Shown here in pieces: positions 30,627 to 36,282 of a stretch of 36,282 bases of DNA. The stretch lies in contig NZ_JYNH01000033.1 in assembly GCF_000960765.1 (NCBI RefSeq), positions 1-36,282 on the forward strand, in the 5' to 3' direction. The position numbers and the translations under genes are program-made. The stretch's first letter is position 1, and each line of letters begins with the position of its first letter. This DNA is from Desulfosporosinus sp. I2. Its GTDB lineage: Bacteria > Bacillota > Desulfitobacteriia > Desulfitobacteriales > Desulfitobacteriaceae. The notes below the pieces were generated by a model that worked only from the letters and a program-made list of their open reading frames with translations, was not told the origin of the DNA and did not search any database.

Positions 30627-32027
30627 ATGGTCAATAACGAGGGGCAATCAAGTGACATCTGTGTTCTTGGTGGTGGTCCTGCGGGATATGTAGCCGCTAT
30701 ACGGGCCGCTCAATTAGGCGCAAAAGTGTCATTAATTGAGCATAGAGAGGTTGGAGGCACTTGCCTTAACAGAGGATGTATTCCCACAAAAGCATTGCTA
30801 AAAACATCGGAAGTTCTAAATCTGCTAAGCAAATCCAAGGAATTCGGCATAGCAGCAACCGTTTCATCCATTGATGCGAGGGTTCTCCAGTCTAGAAAGG
30901 ATAGAGTTGTCAAAAGCCTCAGGATGGGTGTGGAGCATCTGCTTTCAAAGAATGGTATTGACGTCCTGAAAGGAAAGGGGCGGATTGAATCATCGAAAAG
31001 GGTGATCGTTAATACCGAAGATGGAGAAGTTGCAGTGAATTGTAACCGTTTAATTATTACCACGGGTTCGGAGCCCTTAATCCCTAACATACAAGGCATT
31101 AAGTTAGCAGGAGTTCTAACGAGCGATGAGGCTCTTGAACTAACCGAGATTCCCGAAAGTATTACCATTATAGGCGCTGGGGCCATTGGGATGGAATTCG
31201 CCACACTGTATCATTCCCTTGGTTCAAAGGTTACTGTGATCGAAGTGAAGGATACGATCATTCCTAATGAGGACAAGGAAATAACGGCGGAGCTCTTAAA
31301 GATCATGAAGAGGCAAGGGATTAAATTTCAGCTTGGTTCAAAGGTCAAAGGAATTAGTGAATCTCCAAACGGGTTTGAGACCCGTGTTTATGTTGATGGA
31401 AAAGAAGTGTCTCTGATTACAGAAAAGATCCTCGTGGCCGTGGGAAGAAAACTTGGTGGGGTATCGCCCGACATCAGTGCTCTTGGCGTAGAGGTAACAA
31501 AAGGTTCCATCGTTGTCAATGAACGTATGGAAACCAATGTTCCTGGGGTTTATGCTGCGGGAGATGTGATTGGCGGAAGTCTGCTGGCCCATCTCGCCTT
31601 TGCAGAAGGTCGGGTGGCTGCCGAAAATGCCTTGGGCATCAAGAGTAGGCTGAACTACACTGCTGTGCCTTCCTGTGTTTACACCAATCCCGAAGTGGCT
31701 GCTGTTGGCTTGAGTGAAGATCAAGCGAAGGAAAAGGGCATTGCGGTCAAAGTGGGGCGCTTTGATTTTAGAAATAACGGCAGGGCCTTATGCCATGGCG
31801 AGAGGGAAGGTTTTGTTAAGGTCATAACAGAGGAGGGCACAGGCGTTATTTTAGGAGCACGAATTCTGGGACCCCATGCCTCAGAATTGATAACCGAGAT
31901 TACCTTGGCAGTGAGTCTAGGGGTCAAAGCAGAGGTGCTTGCCGATATGATCCATCCCCATCCAGCTTTAGCCGAAGCCGTGATGGAAGCGTGCGGTGAT
32001 GCCATTGGCAGGGCGATTCATAAATAG
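30627..32027 (+). CDS. lpdA: Dihydrolipoyl dehydrogenase
   Basis: A 466-residue FAD flavoprotein of the pyridine nucleotide-disulfide oxidoreductase class I. It has an FAD GGGPAGYVAA, redox disulfide GGTCLNRGCIPTK (two Cys four residues apart), NAD-binding GAGAIGMEF, the second FAD site YAAGDVIGG, and the C-terminal catalytic HPHPALAEA with His-Glu. It reoxidises dihydrolipoyl groups with NAD+. ATG 30627 has AGAGG 7 nt upstream. The expected 2-oxoacid dehydrogenase or glycine cleavage partners are absent; instead a lipoyl H-domain fusion lies 0.7 kb downstream, which is its probable partner. Confidence 0.95.
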   Translation: MVNNEGQSSDICVLGGGPAGYVAAIRAAQLGAKVSLIEHREVGGTCLNRGCIPTKALLKTSEVLNLLSKSKEFGIAATVSSIDARVLQSRKDRVVKSLRMGVEHLLSKNGIDVLKGKGRIESSKRVIVNTEDGEVAVNCNRLIITTGSEPLIPNIQGIKLAGVLTSDEALELTEIPESITIIGAGAIGMEFATLYHSLGSKVTVIEVKDTIIPNEDKEITAELLKIMKRQGIKFQLGSKVKGISESPNGFETRVYVDGKEVSLITEKILVAVGRKLGGVSPDISALGVEVTKGSIVVNERMETNVPGVYAAGDVIGGSLLAHLAFAEGRVAAENALGIKSRLNYTAVPSCVYTNPEVAAVGLSEDQAKEKGIAVKVGRFDFRNNGRALCHGEREGFVKVITEEGTGVILGARILGPHASELITEITLAVSLGVKAEVLADMIHPHPALAEAVMEACGDAIGRAIHK

Positions 32028-32100
32028 CGCATCCAGAAAAGCATGATCTATGAGGCGGATGGACCTAGCTTACTTAATTTTAAAATTGGAGGAGTTAAAA

Positions 32101-32475
32101 ATGTCTGAAAAACAGTTGCCAGGTTTTATCATGTGTGTTTGTACAGGGAAATGTCCAGGTTTTCAAAGTATGGATATTTGGGATTTCATCAACCAGGTCA
32201 GAGTTGAGCTTCCGGTGGAATACGGATTTATTCACCCCCAGTTATGCGAAGAAGACGGAGACCGATTCTTGGCAGATTATTTAAAAGCACACCGGAAGGT
32301 TATTATTGGCGCGTGTGCCCCGAATATGCAGAGGAAAATGTTCAAGCAGGCATTTAAAGATGCAGGACTGGATCTGGAAAAGGATGCCTATATGCTGGAT
32401 ATTCGGGATATGACCAATGAAGCAGCTTTCCAAAAGGTCGAAGAATTAGTAGAGAAAATCGAAGCGGAGGGATAA
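32101..32475 (+). CDS. HdrA N-terminal-like Cys protein
   Basis: A 124-residue protein resembling the first domain of HdrA. It has a VCTGKCPGFQSMDIWDF start (Cys pair), a mid Cys in HPQLCEEDG, and IIGACAPNMQRKMFKQAFKDAG, the counterpart of the HdrA ACSPR-HE-TFR motif. The flavin and ferredoxin domains of HdrA are missing, so it is a stand-alone domain. ATG 32101 has GGAGG about 10 nt upstream. It is 2 nt from the ferredoxin gene and would pass electrons between the flavoenzyme and thiol substrates. Confidence 0.7.
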   Translation: MSEKQLPGFIMCVCTGKCPGFQSMDIWDFINQVRVELPVEYGFIHPQLCEEDGDRFLADYLKAHRKVIIGACAPNMQRKMFKQAFKDAGLDLEKDAYMLDIRDMTNEAAFQKVEELVEKIEAEG

Positions 32476-32477
32476 GC

Positions 32478-32771
32478 ATGAGTGAAGAAACATTTATGGG
32501 GGTTCCCAGAAATACGATCGATTGGAGCCCAATTATTGATTTTAATAAATGTAACTACTGTATGGAATGCGTAAAATTTTGCCCGCACCAGGTGTTTGAA
32601 GTCAGGGAAAATGAGGACAAAAAGTTCATTGTGAAAAATCCGGACAACTGCGTCGTCTTCTGCCGAGCGTGTGGAAAAACCTGTGGTTTGGATGCCATAA
32701 CCTTCCCGGATAAGGGAGCAACCACTAAGAAGATCAAAGAAACTCGAAAGGGGATGGCGGGCAATGAGTAA
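32478..32771 (+). CDS. Ferredoxin, two 4Fe-4S clusters
   Basis: A 97-residue protein with C-x2-C-x2-C-x3-CP (CNYCMECVKFCP) and a second, altered set CVVFCRACGKTC (C-x3-C-x2-C-x3-C). The pattern fits one regular and one slightly expanded 4Fe-4S cluster. It is tightly coupled on both sides, 2 nt after the HdrA-like gene and overlapping the next by 8 nt. Probable electron carrier of the operon. Confidence 0.88.
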   Translation: MSEETFMGVPRNTIDWSPIIDFNKCNYCMECVKFCPHQVFEVRENEDKKFIVKNPDNCVVFCRACGKTCGLDAITFPDKGATTKKIKETRKGMAGNE

Positions 32772-33636
32772 AAGCTTTGCCGTTCTTCCCTGTAATGGGC
32801 TGGACAAAGGCGCAGGCTGTATCTCAAGGGAAATAGCTTTACATCTTATAGAGAAATCTGACAGTGAAATGATCTGTCCTGTTTTATACAGAGTAGCGGA
32901 TGCCAGATATACAAAAATTGCCCAAGAAAAGCCGCTCCTGGTGATTGACGGCTGTCAGACACGATGCGCCAGTAAGCTTGCCTCGGAAAAGGGTTTAAAA
33001 GTTACCGCCAAACTAACGGTAACAGAAGAAGCAAAAAATAGGGGGGTTGATCTGGGGGACTCCTTAAGGCTCGGGCAAAATGAAGTAAAACTGGCTGAGA
33101 TGGTTGCTGATGAACTCCTTCTGGAGAAGGAACCAGAAAAAGCGTCAGAAAGTGAAACGGCGTCAGACAGCGAAATAGTCTACCCTGAAACCTATGATTA
33201 TGAGGTTTACAAAAAGGACAAATTCATTTTTCGAGTGCCCAAAGAAGGCTTCTTATTTAATGAAAACGATAGTTGGGCGTATATATCCGGCAACAAAGCA
33301 AGGGTTGGTGTGACGGATTATGTACAGCAGAGTTTATCCGATATCATGTTTTTTACCCCACCGGTCGTCGGAAGCGAGGTGGAGCAGTTTGGTGAGCTAG
33401 GCGCGATCGAATCGGGTAAAGCTGTCTTCGAAGTGGTCTCCCCCGTGTCGGGCAGGATTACAGCGGTTAATGAAGAACTTTCGGTTGCACCGGAACTCAT
33501 CAACCAGAATCCTTATGAAAAAGGCTGGATTGTTGAAGTAGAATTGACGGATTTGGAAAGTGATAAGGAACTTCTGCTTGAGTTTGAAGGATATTTCAAG
33601 ATTTTAAAGAGGAAGGTAGATGATTTTCATGTCTGA
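32764..33636 (+). CDS. Fusion of DGC putative zinc-binding domain with glycine-cleavage H-type lipoyl domain
   Basis: A 290-residue two-domain protein. Residues 1-115 are a DGC-type domain (LPCNGLDKGAGC near 8-20; VIDGCQTRC with Cys at 64 and 68). An acidic linker covers about 120-140. Residues 145-285 are an H-protein-like lipoyl domain, with VTDYVQQSLSDIMFF, then ESGKAVFEVVSPVSG, in which Lys 219 is the expected lipoyl site, and NPYEKGWIVEVEL. H-proteins carry lipoyl arms that swing between enzymes; here the arm is joined to a putative metal-binding Cys domain. No glycine cleavage P or T protein is visible. It overlaps the ferredoxin and the following DGC gene by 8 nt each. Confidence 0.88.
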   Translation: MSKSFAVLPCNGLDKGAGCISREIALHLIEKSDSEMICPVLYRVADARYTKIAQEKPLLVIDGCQTRCASKLASEKGLKVTAKLTVTEEAKNRGVDLGDSLRLGQNEVKLAEMVADELLLEKEPEKASESETASDSEIVYPETYDYEVYKKDKFIFRVPKEGFLFNENDSWAYISGNKARVGVTDYVQQSLSDIMFFTPPVVGSEVEQFGELGAIESGKAVFEVVSPVSGRITAVNEELSVAPELINQNPYEKGWIVEVELTDLESDKELLLEFEGYFKILKRKVDDFHV

Positions 33637-34030
33637 TCGGATTAAAGTAATCCCATGCAGCGGGATGGGCAAGGTATACGGCCTTGTGGCGAGGGAAAGT
33701 GCGTTGAAGGTTGTTCAGGAGCTATGCCCTCAGGAATCCAGCACGGTATGTCTAGCTTACATTGTTACAGGGGATCAGGAAGCTAAGGAATTAATCGAGG
33801 GAGTCAAATGTATTACTCTCGATGGTTGTCCTTCCATGTGTGCGGAAAAAAATGCTGAGTTGGCAGGTGGATTAGTCACGGAAAAGGTGAGAGTTATCGA
33901 CTCGTTCCGGAAACACAAAGGAGCAAAGCCGGGTACAGCCACGGAACTCACCGAAGAAGGCTGGCTTATTGTGGATGAAATAGCGGGCGAGATTGCCGAA
34001 AAGGTTAAACTATTAAGGAAGGAGGGCTAA
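33629..34030 (+). CDS. DGC-domain putative zinc-binding protein
   Basis: A 133-residue protein with the family pattern IPCSGMGKVYGLVARESAL at the N-terminus and TLDGCPSMCAEK in the middle, giving Cys ligands around residues 9, 72 and 76. It overlaps the fusion gene by 8 nt; ATG 33629 is preferred to ATG 33620, which is too near GGAAGG. One of four tandem paralogues, probably binding metal or an Fe-S species through conserved Cys. Confidence 0.8.
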   Translation: MSDRIKVIPCSGMGKVYGLVARESALKVVQELCPQESSTVCLAYIVTGDQEAKELIEGVKCITLDGCPSMCAEKNAELAGGLVTEKVRVIDSFRKHKGAKPGTATELTEEGWLIVDEIAGEIAEKVKLLRKEG

Positions 34031-34032
34031 AA

Positions 34033-34533
34033 ATGTCCATAAATATGGTTAAAATCGGCGTTGTATCTTGCAGTGGCGAGGACTGTCTGGGAGGGACGAT
34101 CTCTAGACTGGTAACTAGAAAAATGCTCGAAATCCGTTCGGATGCGACAGTGACGATATGTCTGCCACTCTTTTTAGCAGGGGGAGTAGAAGAACGGGGA
34201 TTTGCTGAAAAGTTTCCGACGATATCCGTGGATGGTTGTTCAAAAGCTTGCGCTAAAAGAGCTACTGAGAAATATAGTGGTAAGGTGAGTGCCGCAATCG
34301 ATGTTTCGGATTTTATAGGAAAGGAAGTTGCCGAAGCAGGAGCCTTATCTAGTAGAAATTTAACAGATGAACACAAGGCAATGGTTGAAAAGGTAGTCGG
34401 CGAGATAACGACTAGGTTTGATGAAGTATTGCGAGCTGCTCAAAGAGATCAAGTAGCTAAAGTAGCTAAAGGACTAGCTATGGTTGGTAATGGACCCTCT
34501 GGGGGATGTGGATGCGGCTGTGGGCCGAAGTAA
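34033..34533 (+). CDS. DGC-domain putative zinc-binding protein with Cys-Gly tail
   Basis: A 166-residue paralogue with VVSCSGEDCLGGTISRLVTRK and SVDGCSKACAKR. It has an extra C-terminal helical part and ends GGCGCGCGPK, a likely metal-binding tail. Only 2 nt separate it from the previous gene, with AAGGAGG before ATG 34033, so it is co-translated. Longer than its siblings by about 30 residues. Confidence 0.8.
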   Translation: MSINMVKIGVVSCSGEDCLGGTISRLVTRKMLEIRSDATVTICLPLFLAGGVEERGFAEKFPTISVDGCSKACAKRATEKYSGKVSAAIDVSDFIGKEVAEAGALSSRNLTDEHKAMVEKVVGEITTRFDEVLRAAQRDQVAKVAKGLAMVGNGPSGGCGCGCGPK

Positions 34534-34597
34534 GGTGAATTTGAAGTGATGTTAAAAAATAGTTATCTTTTTGAATCAAAACGAGGTGGAGAAAGAT

Positions 34598-34969
34598 ATG
34601 CGCGAAAATGACAACAGCGACTTGTGTTTTGTCACCTGTCCTGGCGGCTCTAATGTATCTTTGCTGGCCTATAAAGCTGCAAGCAAACTGGAGAAGGATA
34701 ACTATGGTAAATTTGTGCGGCTGGCTGGAGAACATGCCAAAGAGAAAGATCAAATGAGGTTGGCTGATGCGGTAAAGTATGCAAAGCAATGGGTTTTGAT
34801 CGAGGGATGTAGCAAAGGATGTGGAAAAAAGATTCTCGACTGTGCAGGGATTGAGGCGGATAAACATTTTTTAGTGACCAGTCTCGGCATTGAACGGGAA
34901 AACAAAATTGACCATACGCAAGAAGAGTTAGAACAAGTTCTAACTGCAGTCAAAGGCATGCTTAAGTAG
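34598..34969 (+). CDS. DGC-like putative zinc-binding protein (EGC variant)
   Basis: A 123-residue fourth paralogue with VTCPGGSNVSLLAYKAASKL and LIEGCSKGCGKK, where the Asp of the DGC motif is replaced by Glu. ATG 34598 has GAGGTGGA 7 nt upstream; TTG 34571 would be too far before that site. It follows the previous gene by 64 nt and precedes the second ferredoxin. Confidence 0.75.
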   Translation: MRENDNSDLCFVTCPGGSNVSLLAYKAASKLEKDNYGKFVRLAGEHAKEKDQMRLADAVKYAKQWVLIEGCSKGCGKKILDCAGIEADKHFLVTSLGIERENKIDHTQEELEQVLTAVKGMLK

Positions 34970-35021
34970 AATGGTTTAATTGAAAAGAAAAAACTCAATT
35001 AATTAAAAAGGAGAGGTTAAT

Positions 35022-35258
35022 ATGACCATGAATTGGTATCCGGTTATTAATTATGATAATTGTATTGAATGTGGATCCTGTATCAATAAATGTTCACACG
35101 GTGTTTACGAAAAAGACAGCGCAAAACCTATTGTCATTTATCCAGAGGGATGCATTGATCGCTGTACAGGGTGTCAAGCTTTATGCCCGGCAGAAGCGAT
35201 CCAGTATTATGGAGATACGGGTGGTACTAAGACAACATGTAGCTGCGGAAGTTGCTGA
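35022..35258 (+). CDS. Small ferredoxin with Cys-rich tail
   Basis: A 78-residue protein with C-x2-C-x2-C-x3-C (CIECGSCINKC), a second set CIDRC-TGCQALCP, and a C-terminal CSCGSC. Two 4Fe-4S clusters are likely, and the tail could bind a metal or pass on sulfur. GGAGAGG precedes ATG 35022. Second ferredoxin of the operon. Confidence 0.85.
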   Translation: MTMNWYPVINYDNCIECGSCINKCSHGVYEKDSAKPIVIYPEGCIDRCTGCQALCPAEAIQYYGDTGGTKTTCSCGSC

Positions 35259-35302
35259 TAAAAACGAACAAGAATTTTTTAGGGATTGAGGGTGAAGGAA
35301 GC

Positions 35303-36282
35303 ATGAACAAAAATAAGATCATCATGTTGCTCGGATTAGCGGGTTTTATCGTTATGGCAGATAACTGGGTAGTGTCTCCCATACTGCCGGCTATATCGCA
35401 GAATTTAGAAATTGACATTTCAAGGGCGGGACTCTTAATCACGGCCTACATGCTTCCCTTTGGTATTTTTCAGATCATCTTTGGCCCCTTGGCAGATCGA
35501 TATGGAAAAAAGCAGGTAATCACCTTAGCGATGATTATGTTTACGGTAGCGACTGGGCTTTGTGCGCTAGGCTCAAGTTTAACCAGCTTGTCAATATACA
35601 GGGCCTTAACAGGAGTGTTTGCTGCATCGGTGATGCCAATTTCCCTCGCTTTGATAGGGGATATGTTCCCTGTCCAGGAAAGACAGGGTGCAATAGGAAC
35701 ATTTATGGGCATATCGTTTCTTGGACAAGGACTCAGCATGGCCATTGGAGGTACAATCGCTTACTTCCTTAATTGGAGAGGAGTCTTCGGCGCCTATGCG
35801 ATACTAGCCATAATTCCAACATTACTGCTGTTAATAAATTACAAGTCGCTCCCCTCAGAAAAGCACCCTGACAGCAAGATTTTTGCGCCGTATGCAAAGC
35901 TGCTCGGAACTAGCAGAAGTTTGTATACTTATATCATCGTTTTACTGGAGGGTATTTTCATCATCGGAAGCTTTTCTTATGCAGGGGTTTACATTGCCAA
36001 AACGTATGGATTCAACTATTTATATATTGGTTTAATTATGACGGCCTTCGGAATCATGTCAGTTATTGGCGGGAGAATGAGCGGTAAGCTAGCGGCTAAA
36101 ATGGGTGCGCGCAAAGTATTGAGCTTAGGACTGGTGTCAGCCGCAGTTGCTGATATAATTCTCTATCAATATGGTAACATATTGGGAATGTTGATCCTGG
36201 GTATTGCTTTATTAGGACTTGGTTTCATCTTTACTCATTCCACGCTCCTCACAAGAGCTACGGAGTTTGCCCAGAAGGCCAG
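35303..36282 (+). CDS. MFS transporter (3' end beyond the window)
   Basis: Open from ATG 35303 to the right edge, at least 326 residues. It shows the 12-helix MFS layout from the start (GLAGFIVMADNWVVSPILPAI), a loop 2-3 signature FGPLADRYGKK, and about ten hydrophobic segments. GGTGAAGGAAG precedes the start, 45 nt after the ferredoxin, so it probably belongs to the operon and exports or imports the substrate of the pathway. It resembles drug:H+ antiporter-type permeases; substrate unknown. Confidence 0.9.
   Translation, partial: MNKNKIIMLLGLAGFIVMADNWVVSPILPAISQNLEIDISRAGLLITAYMLPFGIFQIIFGPLADRYGKKQVITLAMIMFTVATGLCALGSSLTSLSIYRALTGVFAASVMPISLALIGDMFPVQERQGAIGTFMGISFLGQGLSMAIGGTIAYFLNWRGVFGAYAILAIIPTLLLLINYKSLPSEKHPDSKIFAPYAKLLGTSRSLYTYIIVLLEGIFIIGSFSYAGVYIAKTYGFNYLYIGLIMTAFGIMSVIGGRMSGKLAAKMGARKVLSLGLVSAAVADIILYQYGNILGMLILGIALLGLGFIFTHSTLLTRATEFAQKA

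Overview
The window looks like a low-to-mid GC anaerobic Firmicute of the Desulfosporosinus/Desulfitobacterium (Peptococcaceae) type. The evidence is strong GGAGG ribosome-binding sites, many TTG/GTG starts, consensus sigma-A promoters, and a redox-rich chromosomal part with ferredoxins, an HdrA-like protein, a molybdopterin oxidoreductase relic and a SigZ-like sigma factor. The organism call is inference from gene content and style. It has two halves: a piece of an integrative/conjugative-type element (about 1-22.8 kb) and a metal/sulfur/redox accessory region (about 24.6-36.3 kb). A complete insertion sequence (22884-24640) separates them.

The first half mixes type IV secretion (conjugation) genes with a nearly complete Tad-type pilus assembly set. 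In order it holds a pilin-like small membrane protein (cut by the window edge), SpoVG, a VirB6/TrbL-like protein, a PrgI/VirB3-like protein, a C5 DNA methyltransferase, a decayed HTH gene, prepilin peptidase, CpaB, CpaE, CpaF, TadB, TadC, two pseudopilin-like proteins, a secreted Trp-rich protein and a DUF3846-like protein. After an inserted block come a membrane-anchored protein, a VirB4-type ATPase, an XRE repressor divergent from a SLOG-fold protein, a membrane-anchored C39-like peptidase, a CpaE-like protein with a degenerate P-loop, and an HTH protein. No relaxase, VirD4 coupling protein or integrase is visible, so the element continues beyond the left edge.

Between 13.1 and 16.5 kb an AT-rich block interrupts the element. 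It carries a C5 methyltransferase, an overlapping putative restriction endonuclease, and a zinc-ribbon gene broken by an in-frame TAG. It is bracketed by a direct repeat of the 3' end of the DUF3846 gene (12962-13098 and 16498-16670). The second copy has a 12-bp tandem expansion and abuts the tail of a truncated minus-strand gene, so the block was probably acquired by recombination.

The second half starts with the IS, whose transposase ribosome-binding site lies in a long hairpin. It is followed by a decayed copy of a ferredoxin-like/sigma-factor gene pair, an ArsR-type regulator, a chimeric relic joining a molybdopterin-oxidoreductase fragment to an MFS permease fragment, a metallophosphoesterase, a Cys-rich DUF2703-like protein and the intact SigZ-like sigma factor. 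Next come a DUF3343 (Se/S carrier-like) gene and a cysteine-desulfurase-like enzyme.

The most interesting system is the apparent operon from 30.6 kb to the right edge. It encodes a dihydrolipoyl dehydrogenase, a stand-alone HdrA-N-terminal-like protein, a ferredoxin, a fusion of a DGC putative zinc-binding domain to a glycine-cleavage-H-type lipoyl domain, three more DGC-type paralogues, a second ferredoxin with a Cys-rich tail, and an MFS transporter cut by the window edge. No other glycine cleavage component is present. This suggests a lipoyl-dithiol-linked redox, metal or sulfur handling pathway that I do not recognise as described.
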